In this document: positions 9,400 through 21,400 of the stretch, piece after piece
Position numbering within the stretch: the first letter of the stretch is position 1
Layout: each line of letters starts with the position of its first letter
Origin: Blastomussa wellsi
Lineage: Eukaryota; Cnidaria; Anthozoa; Scleractinia; Plerogyridae
Direction: 5' to 3'
NCBI GenBank assembly: GCA_947652115.1
Contig: OX393565.1
Location: 24,032,488 to 24,096,487, forward strand
Length of the DNA stretch: 64,000 nt
The notes under the pieces: generated by a model
What the model saw: only the letters and a program-made list of their open reading frames with translations
Database searches by the model: none
What the model was told of the DNA's origin: nothing
Program-made: the position numbers and the translations under genes

Positions 9400-12300
9400 G
9401 AACACACCTTTTTATAAGAAAGATTGAGCTTTGGGGGGGGGGAAACGACTGTATAAACGACTGTACAGGACACCGGCGATCACAAGACTAATTTGCAAAT
9501 TTTGGGAGACAAGCTTTATTATTACCCGGCTAGTTAAACCACCTGTTCCTGAATTTTCCTGCATATTCTTTCAATAACAATTATTTCAATGGACGAATAT
9601 GCATAATATTTGTGTTACGCTAATAAACCGGCGTGGAATATAGAATAATCAAAAGCTTTCCAACATTCACGATTTTGTCGTTGTTGTTGGCAATTATGAG
9701 GGAATTCAGCTGTACAAACGTCATCACTCATTAATTTTGTAATTTCGTATTTCTTTTTCATTTTGCCAACGTGATATGCATACGAACAAACTGCAAACAA
9801 ACAGCGAAAAAAGATAACGATTGCATGTTATGAGTTCACTCAAACTCGCTGTGTGCATCGTACGAAACCATAACTTCAAAAATTCACGAAAATGCGGCCT
9901 GGCTCGCTGTAATATTCATGATGAACTTTGTTTGTTTTGTCGACTAGAGTGAGCGATTTAGCGCACACGGCAATGGGTAGCTAGCCAATAGACGTACTCG
10001 GTTGATATTGAACGTGCGAAAGCTAGATCGAGGTATAATAGATCTAATGAACGCCGTCGCGTCCTCGGACATTTTAACATTTTATATACCATTTATGAAT
10101 GTGTCAATCTTTTTTGGCGGCGTCTTTGTTGTGAAAATTACCCGGACCGTGTAGATATTAAACATTTGGAGGTTGGAAGGCATCTGTATTTGCAAAGGTG
10201 AGTAGGCGAGAGTTGGCGTCAAATTTTGTGACACCAAATGGCGGCTTTCGTTTAATTCGTACACTAAAGTGGACATTTTTTTGTTTGAAAGTTACATACC
10301 TAATCGAAGTTTTTCGCTAAGAAACGAAATGTAAGCGCTTCCTCCGCCTTTAGCTTTAATACGTCAGTGGCCTTCATGATGAATTAATCGCCGATCGTTC
10401 AAGATTTTTGTCTTCGCTGACAGTTCATATGCAAATCTAGCTTGCCAGGTAGCCACCTTCAAAATTAATATTCACTCGCAGACAAGCATAAGTAAAATGA
10501 ATTTAGAATTGTGACCACAATTAGAACAAACTTATTTTTTCTGGAAAGCGCGTTAAAAATCGACCTCTGCCGGTGGGCATTTGCAGTAATTCCAACGATT
10601 AGCTATTGGCTTTCTTGATAGATAACTTAGCTGCTGTCCGAGGCCGGAGTGCCGAAGTGGTGTATTTATAGATTCAAACCGTCTACAACGAGGGGAAGTC
10701 CGCGAAAAAAAAACGGGAAACAAAGGACTAAAATCAAACACGACCGATGTATAAGTAGAGTGGATGTAAAAGGGAGATTTCCAATCTATATATGATGTTG
10801 CTGTAAATACGGTTATAATTCACGACCACGTCTCGCCTGTAGAGATTCCTTTTATGATCGCAACAGACGCCACAATTTTAATACAGCTGGACTGAGGTAT
10901 CACAACCAGGCTTATACGTCTTCTCGAGCCGAGCATCTATATTACTTTTAAAAGTCCAAAGAAACTCTCATTTCCTTTCGCTGCGAAAGGATTTTTCCTG
11001 TACGTGTGTGTCAATAGAAGGAAACCTTTCAGAGAGGAGAACTTCATTTGGTAAACAATAAAAACCGACCACAGCTGAAAGAATTGTAGACGACAAAGCA
11101 GATTTGTGGAGATTGTGGAAGGTAATGAATGAAAGCGCTCAGTCCTTTATTTGTGCGCCGTTTTTCTTATCTTAAGCTTAAGCTATGAAAAACCACTGCA
11201 GTCACGTTAAAATGCCTTTATTTCAGTATAGTGCCGCGAGGAGTTATGTACATTTTTTTTTTCATTTTGATTGCGTCTCATTTTTAAACACTGCTTTTGC
11301 AGTTAACGGCCAGTGAAGTATTATTTAAAAATACACGTTACAAAAAACTTCATATCAAAAAGTTAATCAGGGGGGGGACGACCTAATTTCAACACTCGCT
11401 CTTGCATCGATTTCGGCAGCACATGATCTTTAATAGCACTGATTTTCAAGGCGAATATTCGTGTATTTCTTCCTAGTTTTCTTATGAAACGATATACGAT
11501 TCGACTATTTACCTTTTTGTGTCAATAAAGCCACAGTATGCAAAACAACAAGTAAATACAAAAACGGCTTCGGTCTTCAATTACAGAGATATATATTACG
11601 CGCCATTGTGCCCGCGTATTTCGTTATTAAGATTATTTTTTGCATTCAATTTCGCAAAATTGTTAGGCTGTGAAAAGCCTGCTTATTTTTCAACTTCATT
11701 TGTTCTCGAATTAGAAGTTTGTCACGTTTTCTAACTTCTTTCCTGACGTAAAATAGTCGGTTTTTAGAACCAAATAACAAAAATCTTCGTAAATGAAAGA
11801 TACTGAAAATATCATGCAGGTTTTGTACAGTTTTATTAAAAATTAGGGGGGAAATCATTGTTGTCTAAAGTGTAGAACTGCAGTGGTTTAAGCTGTCACG
11901 TAATAACTCAAACATCCTAACTGAATACTATGTTTTGATGCACAATATTTAAAAAAAAGAGAAAATGAAATTTCTTGAAAAATATTGTACATGTAATCTT
12001 CATGGCCTTTGTTCTTTCTTGTTCAAAGTAAACTTGTAATTTTTTAAAGATTGCATGCTGCAGGTGACAGACCAAGTTGTTTTTATAGAACCAACCTCTT
12101 GACTTTTATGTCTTGATGAACTACAAAGTTCTCAAAACTTACAAACAAAATAAATATAATGCAATCAGTTAAGACAGTTTAGGGCTATTTTGATTTTAAG
12201 TTGGAAAAAAAACACTTCTAATTTCCTGACATTTTTTATCTTCTGTTGATGATGATGCTGTTGTCCACTGTATCCGTGTTGTATGTCAATCAATCGCTTT

Positions 12301-13941
12301 GTGCAACATCGTCTTGGGTAGCTTGGTGTAAGTAGTTTAAGGCTTTTTTGCCATAAAAGTCGCTCGCTATAAAAATCGCTCCGTAACGTAGGATCTACTG
12401 GGAAGTCAAATCAGGCGAAAAATGAATTTTCTGAATTCAAATATCAATACAGCAAAGCTGATGTTAAAAAGTCTACTTTTTCACCTATAGCTAGTATCAG
12501 CCTTGCTGTATCGTTTGAAAAGTCCGTATAATTATACGGACATTTATTTGCCATTTATTCACAGTCAGGTACCACTTAAAAATACAAAATGACAACTAGA
12601 CTTAAAGGCGACCGACCAAATAAGTACAAATCGATAATTATGTTAAATGTTGGCCCCAGACAGAGTATGAAACAAGAATAGCAAATTCTCTTCTTATCAA
12701 ACGCCATACATACGCCATTTATGGCATAATACCAAGAAAATACTAGCTCCACTGATACCGGCTTTTCTTTATTTTCGACGGTTTTTCTATAGGATATTAA
12801 TTGCATTGAAAAGAGAAATAATTAAGATGGTGAACACTGCCAGAAATAAGAGGGGAGACTTATGAAATGCAAGATTTTTTCAGGTCATTTTTTTAGCTGT
12901 TGTTTTTAATTTGTTGCAAATTGTTGCAGATTTTTTTTATTTTTGATCAAAATTAAAGATATTCCACCCAGAGAATCTACTACGGTGAACAGAATTGCTG
13001 TTACTGATCGATGCAAATAGAGAGATTTTTAAACAAAAGCACTGATTTACCAGGTGAAACAGATAAATTGTCAAATTGCATTGTGAGAATGAAGCAGATG
13101 GACAAGAATCTATCGATGCATTAGCGTGTTTTTGTAACACAATCGTCGCCACGTTAATTAGTCTTAGAAAGCTTTTTACTTTACGCATTTGCATTGATAA
13201 AATATTTTACGTTCATGAAAACTTTTATGTCAAATTACTGCTTGGCTTTCAAAACATGAAACCGTTGAACTAAATTTGTCACCGATGCAAAATACTGTAA
13301 TTTCAGATAAATCTTAAGACAGGTGTTTGGGACATTTAGAGTGAAAAATTATATTCTTGGCAAAATCTACGTTAATTCTACTAATTGACCGCGCGATACT
13401 GTGTACCACAGCGAAAGATCATATTTATTTAGAAATGCAAAGAAATGTACAGAATGATGTGCTGAACGGACTAATTTTTTCAAGATAAATACGAATATTA
13501 AACTGTCCGTCTGAAAGACGCTTAAATCATTATACTTCTGCCGAGAATGATGCGTCAAGATATTTAATTACTTTTTAAACAACTTAACTATGTGCTCTGT
13601 TTTACTAGCCTAAGTAAATAGCCGTCCCATTTCGCACGCTCGTGATTGGTAATTCCAAGCAGCAAAAGTTGCAAGGGATGCAAGTGCTATGAACCTATTC
13701 CTGTCATTTGAAATTATATGGTTTTCAACAACTCTTGTAATATTACAGTCCATTAATGTGAGACTTTATTATCCTAAGAAACTCTATCAGTTATATATGG
13801 GGCCACGAGCCGCGCCGAAGAAAAGTCATTTTTCGTAATTCATTTTGCGGCGTTTATGTGTGCGCCAATTTGATAGTTTAAACGTGAGCTACACCGTGCT
13901 ATGTGCATATAGAAAAATGTAACGTAAATCTGTCAAATTCG
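9400..13941. other. Long gene-free stretch
   Basis: About 4.5 kb of AT-rich sequence with no exon, RNA gene or clear inverted repeat that I can support. Open frames of 60-85 codons on both strands (for example 11519-11734, 12576-12806 and 12937-13194) lack domain signatures and look random. Confidence 0.45.
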
Positions 13942-14540
13942 TTAAAGTGCCTATGAAGCGAAATTTTTCTCTACATAATTTAAAAAAATTACTATTTGAA
14001 ACAAGCAATTCCAAAGTTTGAAAGCGCTACGATAAAAATTGTCGATTTTAAGAGCGCTCAAAGTTACGCTTTTTTGCCTTAAAAAATGGCAGAGACTGAG
14101 TCCAAATTTATTGCGAGATAATAGCGTGTGATGTCAGTTTGTTTGCAAGAATTTGTTTACGCTCACTTGACTCCAGTCGCGAAAGGTCGGATAGAAACTG
14201 ATGCATTCTAATACCCGGGGTGTAAAACGTATTTTGGCAACTTTGGTTGTTTGGGGCCCCAGCAACGCAATATCGTCCACCTCTACGCTTTACTTTCTCA
14301 TCATCGGCCATATTTGCTTGCACTGCTTGCAAACAAACTGACGAAAGAATTTGAGGTCACGTGGTATTTTGGTCGCGCGATTCAATTTGCCATTTTTCAC
14401 TGAGGCGAAAAAGCGCAACTTTGAGCGCTTGTAAAATCGACAATTTTCATCGTAGCGCTTTCAAACTTTGGAATTGTGTGTCTCAAATAACAAATTTTTC
14501 AATTATGCAGAAAAAAAATTCCGCTTCATAGGCACTTTAA
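13942..14540. mobile_element. TTAA-flanked foldback element carrying a THAP-like fragment
   Basis: The element begins TTAAAGTGCCTATGAAGCG and ends with the complement CGCTTCATAGGCACTTTAA. The inverted arms are about 138 bp (13942-14081 and 14403-14540). An inner inverted pair occurs near 14131-14152 and 14327-14343 (GTCAGTTTGTTTGC). The 599-bp length, long arms and TTAA ends fit a non-autonomous piggyBac-like or foldback element. The interior encodes a short THAP-like open frame on the minus strand, annotated separately. Confidence 0.75.
14108..14311 (-). pseudogene. THAP-type zinc-finger N-terminus fragment
   Basis: From the methionine at 14311 (MADDEKVKRRGGRYC) the peptide continues through CVAGAPNNQSC, TPGIRMHQF and LSD. 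The pattern C...C followed by PGIxMHxF/xxD resembles the first half of THAP (C2CH) DNA-binding domains found in many cnidarian THAP and P-element-like proteins. The second Cys-His pair and the conserved tryptophan are absent. After LESS there is a possible donor (AAG|GTGAGC-like, read AAGTGAGCG), so this may be a first exon left without its partner. It lies wholly between the arms of the TTAA element, so it is probably captured or relict transposase sequence. Confidence 0.5.
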
Positions 14541-14850
14541 GTGCAACCTTCTTAATATTCTCTATCCTCAAAGGAGCTACTTCTTTGCTTGTGAATTTTC
14601 AAAAATTTAGTGTGCATCAAGACTCATCTTGAAACAGAGGAAACAACATCTTGATTCAACCAAAAAATGGCTCAAAGTGTCGTGATGTAGTTCCTTTACT
14701 TGCCGTTTATTGTTTGCTAATACATTTCATAAAACAGCAATTAACTAAAATAGTGAATATGGTGAGAGTGCTTGCCTTGTGCTAGCATGGCAAAACTGCC
14801 ATCATAATCCATCATATAGGGAAGCGGGAAAGTGACTGGCGGGAGAGTGC

Positions 14851-15224
14851 TTAAAGGGGCATTGTCATGCTATTTAATTTAGCAAAACTTTAAAAAGCTA
14901 AAACTTGAAAAAAATAATAAAAAGGTAAAAATAATGGTTTGGTTATGTTACCGAAGACTATATTACTGCATTGAAACCTTGTACTGACGTCTGTTGTTAT
15001 CGATGTCGAGGATGGAAGTGGATTGAAAATTGAAAAAAATTGCCATTTTTTTCAAATTCTCAAGCCATTTTCTAAAAAATGGGAAACCCATGATTATGGT
15101 TTGTACTCCCTGTTAAATTTTCATTTGATATCTTCTTCACAATTCTGCTGGATTTTACAAGATAATGCCTTTAGCACAGAATTTACCTGAACACTCCAAA
15201 GTCACCGCGACAATGCCCCTTTAA
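14851..15224. mobile_element. TTAA-flanked MITE (AGGGGCATTGTC ends)
   Basis: Terminal inverted repeats TTAAAGGGGCATTGTC and GACAATGCCCCTTTAA enclose 374 bp of non-coding AT-rich DNA. It lies about 100 bp upstream of the splice acceptor of the G-gamma coding exon. Confidence 0.75.
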
Positions 15225-15352
15225 AATAGATTCACGATTAAGGTCACAGAACTTTCATTTAACTATAAAACAACAAATTCACGCTATCGCATTCTTACTG
15301 CATTATTTTCACTTTAATTTGCAGTACGAATTCCAAAGAAAACTTGTGCACG

Positions 15353-15586
15353 ATGTCGTCTCCTTCAAAACAGAACTCTTGCTCAATAACTGCCAAGAAA
15401 TCCGCTCTGAAAGAAACAGTAGATCTCCTTCGTATGCAAGCAAAAATGCAGCGGATGAAAGTCTCCAGATCAGCCGAAGAAATAATGAACTACTGTTTAG
15501 AAAATGCTCGGGACGATTGTCTTCTTCAAGGGATTCCCGCGGGTGGAAACCCGTACAAGGAAGGGAAAAATTGCCCGGTTATGTAG
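15353..15586 (+). CDS. G-protein gamma subunit
   Basis: The 77-residue protein has the form of a heterotrimeric G-protein gamma subunit, which pairs with G-beta at the plasma membrane and relays receptor signals. Residues from about 21 onward (ETVDLLRMQAKMQRMKVSRS) form the N-terminal helix that coils against G-beta. The motif NPYKEGKNC near the end matches the conserved NPF/Y-basic segment. The last four residues, CPVM, are a CaaX box; a final methionine usually directs farnesylation. The coding region is one exon. A TTTGCAG acceptor at 15324 suggests a 5' untranslated exon upstream. A second in-frame ATG lies at 15344. MSSPSK at 15353 was preferred because it leaves a family-typical length. 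AATAAA occurs at 16100, though it may be too distant. Confidence 0.85.
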   Translation: MSSPSKQNSCSITAKKSALKETVDLLRMQAKMQRMKVSRSAEEIMNYCLENARDDCLLQGIPAGGNPYKEGKNCPVM

Positions 15587-15599
15587 CCTGCTAACTTTA

Positions 15600-16590
15600 A
15601 TAGCCATTAATTTATATATAGTTTATTATTTAAATTGAATTAGAAAATTTAGAATAATCATGAACATGATTTTAAAAACTTGAAGCTGTCTCAGTCCAAT
15701 ATTAAATATTTACTGTACGAAGCATGAACTTCATTCTGCAGTTCTTAAGATCTGTAGATCTTAAGATCTTCATTCGATTATGAGACCGAGCGACAGGAAT
15801 GTCATTCCACATTTTGTATATTGAACTTGAATTCAGGAATTTGTGGAAGCTGATGCATATGTAGAGTCGACATACTTGAGAAAGGAAATATATTTACTTG
15901 CATCGTGGTAAAAGTCAGCCATAACGATATAATGTATCGAGTATTTTAACCTAGTCCTGGTATATTGCAATGTCTGAGTTTCGATTGGCTTACAGGCCAT
16001 GGTATATGACGTCATATACCATAGACCACAAATATGTCAGGTTACACGTCAGCGAGAACAGCCAGGGAACACCAATATTGCATTTCTATTTGTGTTTTTA
16101 ATAAAACAGTTATTCCGCTGGCGCTCGTTAACAATAATAGTAATAGTAATAATAATAATGATGATGATGATGATAATAATAATAATAATAATAATAATAA
16201 TATTAGTAATAACAATAATAATTTATTAACAGTAGTTAACAATGTGTCCATTTACATGGCTCTTCCCCAAACTAAACCATGTCTAGAAAGAAAAAATTCA
16301 AGGATGAAATGAAATTACAAATAAAACTACAAGTTACAAATTAAAGAGATTAATGAAATTAGGAACGAAAGAAGTTTTTAAAGTTGAAGCTATAACAATT
16401 AGGGTACAAAGTGGATGCACCATTACAAATGTGAATGGTGGGGGGGTCCAAAAAAAATGTATGCAAAGCAAAAATTTGAGAAAAGAATCCTGTAGGGAAT
16501 TAAAAAAAAATGCATGGGTTGAAAAATTCTTGCACTCCTTCTAGTTGTGGAAAAAATAACATACCTTTCCAGAAAGTTCTAGTCCTCCCT
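15600..16590. other. Spacer with palindromes and microsatellite
   Basis: Downstream of the G-gamma gene no further exon is seen. A perfect 24-bp palindrome at about 15998-16021 centres on TGACGTCA. A smaller palindrome, CTTAAGATCTGTAGATCTTAAG-like, lies near 15745-15772. A trinucleotide microsatellite occupies 16128-16215. Confidence 0.5.
16128..16215. repeat. AAT/ATG trinucleotide microsatellite
   Basis: Runs of AAT and ATG triplets with a few interruptions. They create long Asn- or Ile-rich open frames on both strands that are not genes. Confidence 0.95.
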
Positions 16591-16595
16591 TCACA

Positions 16596-16985
16596 TTTCT
16601 AATGGTGAAGGTGAATTTCCACTGCCGCGTAATTTTCCGTACGTTAACGGGCGTGTTTTAAACTGTCTTTACGTGCGTAAAATAAAAAGGAAGAAACGTA
16701 TGAACGTCTCGCGTCTGCGGAAAATAGTTAAAGGGGCATTTCCACTGTCGGGTAATTTTCCGTACGAACGGGCGTGAGTTCAATTGGCTTTACGTGCGTA
16801 AAATAAAAAGCAGAAATGTATGGACGCCTCGCGTCTGCGGAAAAAGTTGAACGTGGTTTAACTTTTTCCGCAGACGCGAGACGTTCATACGTTTCTTCTT
16901 TTTTCATTTTGCACACGCAAAGCCAATTAAACTCATGCCCGTAAACGTACGGAAAATTACACGACAGTGGAAATCCACCTTTACT
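16596..16985. mobile_element. Compound MITE: two direct copies and one inverted copy
   Basis: The core (TTTCCACTG...GTAATTTTCCGTACG, then GGGCGTG, TTTACGTGCGTAAAATAAAAAG and CGCGTCTGCGGAAAA) occurs at about 16615-16725 and 16738-16850 in direct orientation, and inverted at about 16858-16978. The last two form a near head-to-tail hairpin. This looks like nested or dimerised foldback copies of one short element. Confidence 0.75.
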
Positions 16986-16999
16986 CTATCTGTGTAGTG

Positions 17000-17220
17000 T
17001 AAAGGCGGTGGCAAACGAGGACACATTGTGGCGGACACATTGTTGCAGACACAAATGTTTTCCAGTGTGCGCAACACTGTTGCCCACACAAAATTTGTAT
17101 CCGAGACACAAAAGATGTTTCCGATTTTACTCAGAAACATTTTGTGTCCGCAACAAATGTTTCCGCGTTTGTGCCCGCGAAGAAAAATCGTGAGCAACAA
17201 TGTGTTTGCCACCGCCTTAA
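17000..17220. mobile_element. MITE with AGGCGGTGGCAAAC ends
   Basis: The left end TAAAGGCGGTGGCAAAC is inverted at the right as GTTTGCCACCGCCTTAA. The interior repeats ACACATTGT and CAACAATGTGT-like words in both orientations. Length about 220 bp, non-coding. Confidence 0.7.
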
Positions 17221-17229
17221 GAGATGTTT

Positions 17230-17700
17230 AAAATAAAATAATTGTAGTCAACTCGCCCTAATCTCCTCGTTGGTTATTTACGAGAGGCGAGCTACTTTGA
17301 GAAAGTCTAGTCATCTAGCTACCATCTCATATCCGACGCACTAGTGGATAAATTGTTAACAATCACAAAATGAGTTGGGTTTCGTTCTATTGATGATTAG
17401 AATTAATTAATTTCTACGCGTATGGAATCTTTATAGCTCATAGATGACGTAGCCATGCTATGAGGCTAGGCCTCAATTGCACTCATGCACGCACCCACGC
17501 ACACACTGATTGATTGATGTCACCAACATATACTTAACTAGGAATTCCTCAATTCCTCAAAATCAAACCACAAACTTGTAACTACATATGGCGTTGTTCA
17601 CGTGCGAAAATTTCTTGGTCAAGGCCACATATTTTCTCAAGCGCAAGGTTTGTTCTAATATTAGCCCACTTGTGAAAGACAACACGAGCCCTAAACTTAT
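17230..17700. other. Gene-free stretch
   Basis: No exon or RNA gene seen; nothing to annotate beyond short repeats. Confidence 0.4.
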
Positions 17701-18300
17701 AAGGCCTGGTTTTCACTATTGACGGAGTCGGGGTCGGTGTCTAAGCAGAGTCGCAAGCGTTATGATCTAGTGAAAATCAATTCGACACATAAGCGTACGG
17801 GCAATTTTTTGCCAGGGGTGTCGGTGAACCATTTGCCCAAAAAATTATCCCAAGTCGCCTTGCCCAAATTTCTCTTGCTGCCCAAAAAAATCAGAGTTGC
17901 CCAAAAGTTTAGGGGGCTGCAGCCTCCCCCCCCCCGGGCCCCCCGGCCCGTACGCCTATGATTCGACGAAGTTGCAAGCAGAGTTCTGATTCCGCTTCCT
18001 GACTCCATCAATTACGATCCAGTGAAAACTGAATTGTCGGAGTCGCAAGCAGAAAGGAAGTACTCGGAGTGCTTGAGGATGGTAATATGATTGGTTAACT
18101 CTCCCACTTCTTCTTGCCACTCCAACAATCTAGTTTTTACTAGATTGTGGAATCGGAAGAAAATGGAAATGTTCTCGGATTCTTCCGACTCCGATTCGGT
18201 AGTGTTTCTGACTCCCTGCGTACGACTCCTATTTTCGATTTTCACTCGGTCGAAACCGTTCTTATAACTCCGACTCTGGTGGGAGGGGGGGAGGGTGTTG
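17700..18300. repeat. Degenerate repeat rich in GACTCCG words, hosting a MITE
   Basis: The stretch contains many diverged GACTCCGACT or GGAGTCGCAAGCAGA words in both orientations, and GTGAAAA-type segments at 17711 and 18023. It is interrupted by the hAT-like MITE at 17788-17960. The minus-strand open frame 18012-18431 arises from this repeat and has no domain. Confidence 0.45.
17788..17960. mobile_element. hAT-like MITE, second copy
   Basis: Inverted ends CATAAGCGTACGGGC and GCCCGTACGCCTATG are flanked by ATTCGACA (17780-17787) and ATTCGACG (17961-17968), a target duplication with one mismatch. It is the same family as 870-1029, including the TTGCCCAAAAAA words, and it has a long C-run near 17928. 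Confidence 0.8.
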
Positions 18301-18439
18301 GGGGCAGACGGGTATAAGAAAGTGTAACATACTTCCAAAAATCTAAACTTACACATCCCGCTTATGACACTTACGTGCATAAAGTGCCAGCGCGTGACAA
18401 CAAGAATACTTTCCAAGCAGACCAAACACATCTTCCAGC

Positions 18440-21400
18440 AACACGAACAACTTCTCTTTCACGGCTAGCACAAATCCTTTACACCTTTTTGGCGAACATC
18501 TCCGTTTTTTGGCCCGTGTAATTATAATTGTAATTTTATGTTATACTGTTTTTCTTCAATGTTATAAGAAAGGGGGCGTGCATGTAAACCTGTAATAACA
18601 GAAAAGCTATATAGTAGCCTTTGATGTTGGTAAGCAGGGTAAGAAACGAGAATAATATTTATCAATTTCCAATTTTCGGCGTGTTGTAGAAAAACGACAT
18701 TTAACGTTGGGCGAGGCGACCAGACAGAGGGAAATCACGAAACTCATCGTGCTTAAAAAGGCGCATTTTATGAGAGAGCGATGAAAAATTAAACACTTGA
18801 CCAGGTGAGCTATTTTGGTCGAGCAGGTGCTCGCTTATACTCTACAGTGAGGTGAAGAACAATGGATTGCTTTTCAGCTTTCTAAAAACCAAATGCTCTT
18901 ACCCGTCTGCCTGAGGCACCATATTCTTATTGCCTTTTATTCAAAGTGTTACAAATTGGGGATTATTAACAGATTGCAAAGATCATAAAGGTATGTAAGT
19001 AAGGCGAGCTGCTGTGTACTTCTGAGCGTTTTCACGTGTACATTCCTTTGTTTTTATATTTCGACAATACGAGAATTTTAAGTAGATTGTTTACTTTCGC
19101 GACTAAATATTGTTTAAAAAAACTACGACCTCCAGATCCAACACATTTTTGAAGGAATTGGACAGGATTAGAGTAAACGTCGTACAAAAGATATACTAGA
19201 CAAATAGGTAAACGGCCTCTTGACTTAGAAGCAGAATGATCTACCCTTACCATTTAATTCTCAACTAGCAGGGGGGTCCCCTGAGGTGAACAGATGCAAC
19301 ACACTGCGCCACAGCGTGAAGCCTGCGGCAGCACTTCAAACGAAAATGTGAAATTAAATTCGACAACCCTGATAGGCTATTGTAACATTAACAAGACACA
19401 CCAGTCACAGGCCTCAAAGAATGAGATCAATCTGGGGCTTTATGTTGAATCAATGGTGGACAATTTTTGCCCTACTGTGTTAGCTCCACGGCTATTATCC
19501 TTTACAGAGCGACATGCCCGTAAATCATGTACCAGTTNNNNNNNNNNNNNNNNNNNNNNNNNNNNNNNNNNNNNNNNNNNNNNNNNNNNNNNNNNNNNNN
19601 NNNNNNNNNNNNNNNNNNNNNNNNNNNNNNNNNNNNNNNNNNNNNNNNNNNNNNNNNNNNNNNNNNNNNNNNNNNNNNNNNNNNNNNNNNNNNNNNNNNN
19701 NNNNNNNNNNNNNNNNNNNNNNNNNNNNNNNNNNNNNAAACGGCAGTTTAACAATTCCACGCTTTGCCCTCCGGACAAATACAAATCGCTTTTATTCGCT
19801 CGTTTGCTTATTATGGTGGTGTTTATTACGTCGCGTTGTCCATAGTCGGAACGTTTGGCTTCGGTTCTGCAGTTTCTTAATCTTTTAGTGTTTTTCTCGT
19901 TCTGGAGTCAAATTATAGGCCTTGAATAGTTCGCTTTCGTCGGCTCGTGTGTGTGTCGTCGGCCTTTTTTATGCTCGGGCGCCTTCAAAGTCGACCGTCC
20001 CACATAAGTTCAAACTTGCCTGCCGATACAATACACAATAAATGGAGGCATCAATTAAGTTTGGAATTCTTTTCATTGCTTCATTTTGTTATGTCAGTTG
20101 AGTGCAAATCACACAAAGCGGAGCAAAGACCGTAACGTGTTCAATATTTGGCACATCTATTTCAAAACTACTCCTTGCTGTGAGTCTCGTGGGTCGCTCC
20201 GCGCCAGTCGTAAGACAAATGTTTGCAAATATGTTATAATACAAAACAATTTGCATCCGCTACCTGGTGGCATCGCGGCGGGAGATGCCCGAGAGATCGA
20301 AAAGTTCAACCCCTGTTTAGCGCCACAAAGAAACATAAAGCATAGCTCAAATAATTTACTCAATGAGCGTACGCGCGGAATGGTGCCCTAAAATTATTTA
20401 TTTTCAACGCTAAAAACATCTTCGAATGCCTAATTTACATATAATGCAAACGTTATACTTGTCTGCGGCTGTTTTTATTTGTAGAAGGACATTTATCGCT
20501 TTGGTTTTAACGACACTACTATCTCACTTGTATACGATATTTCTTAAGTTGAAAACCAAATTTGACAGTTGTTACAACATGTTATTTTGAGGATAAGATG
20601 GCTGAAGTAAGACTCGGAAATTCCAGTGTCAATATAGTCCTCGATAGCAATATGGTCCTCGATAGCCATAGTTTTATTTATTAAGCTATTCTTTCAGTTA
20701 ACGAATCGCGCGAAGCATTACTCTTACGCGAGCCTTACACCATTTCAGTCGCGAAAAAAGATTTTTGTCGGCTTTGGTTTGACCTGAAATTCTCTTAGGA
20801 AAATCGTTTTAGTGCACAATAAAACTGAAACCTCAGATTTGCGTGTTTGGCGTGTCTTGTTTCAAAACCGGAAACTGTTGATTTGTGTTGAGCGCAGTTG
20901 GAATTCACATTCCCATCGGAATAAGTTTTAATCGCCCCATCTGCTCAATCACACCAATTGCCAATTGTACCACCCTTGAATAAGGTTATCATAAAGTTGA
21001 GAACTACACACTGTTTCCTTGAGTCTTTCCTTCGTACAGGTTTTTCACTTCGCGTCGCACAAATGCGGGAAATAAACAATTTGATCCGAAGCGCAATCTT
21101 TATTACTGGAAACAGGAAGGCGTCGAGGGGTAAAACGGATAGCTATTTAAAAATAAATGTATGTCTGTAGAATGTGATTTCTGCCGGGCTGCGAGATAGT
21201 TAATGCCTTTAATGACACTGATCAATACTATTTGTATTTTTTCTGAGATATCTGAGCTCGAGATATTGTCATTCCAGCAACAGGTAATTAGAAAATAGTT
21301 CTTTTGTCAGGCCTATCCGGTATTCGTAGTCTTCAACTAAATTCGTGAAGACTAGAATCGTTGTACAATGAAACTGACAGTCGCTTCCGGACCTTAGTTA

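Noticed and set aside
16034..16312. Asn-rich and Ile/Leu-rich open frames on both strands
   Set aside because: They are translations of the AAT/ATG microsatellite.
18012..18431. 139-codon minus-strand open frame
   Set aside because: It lies on a degenerate GACTCCG-rich repeat, has no domain or splice context, and its composition follows the repeat.
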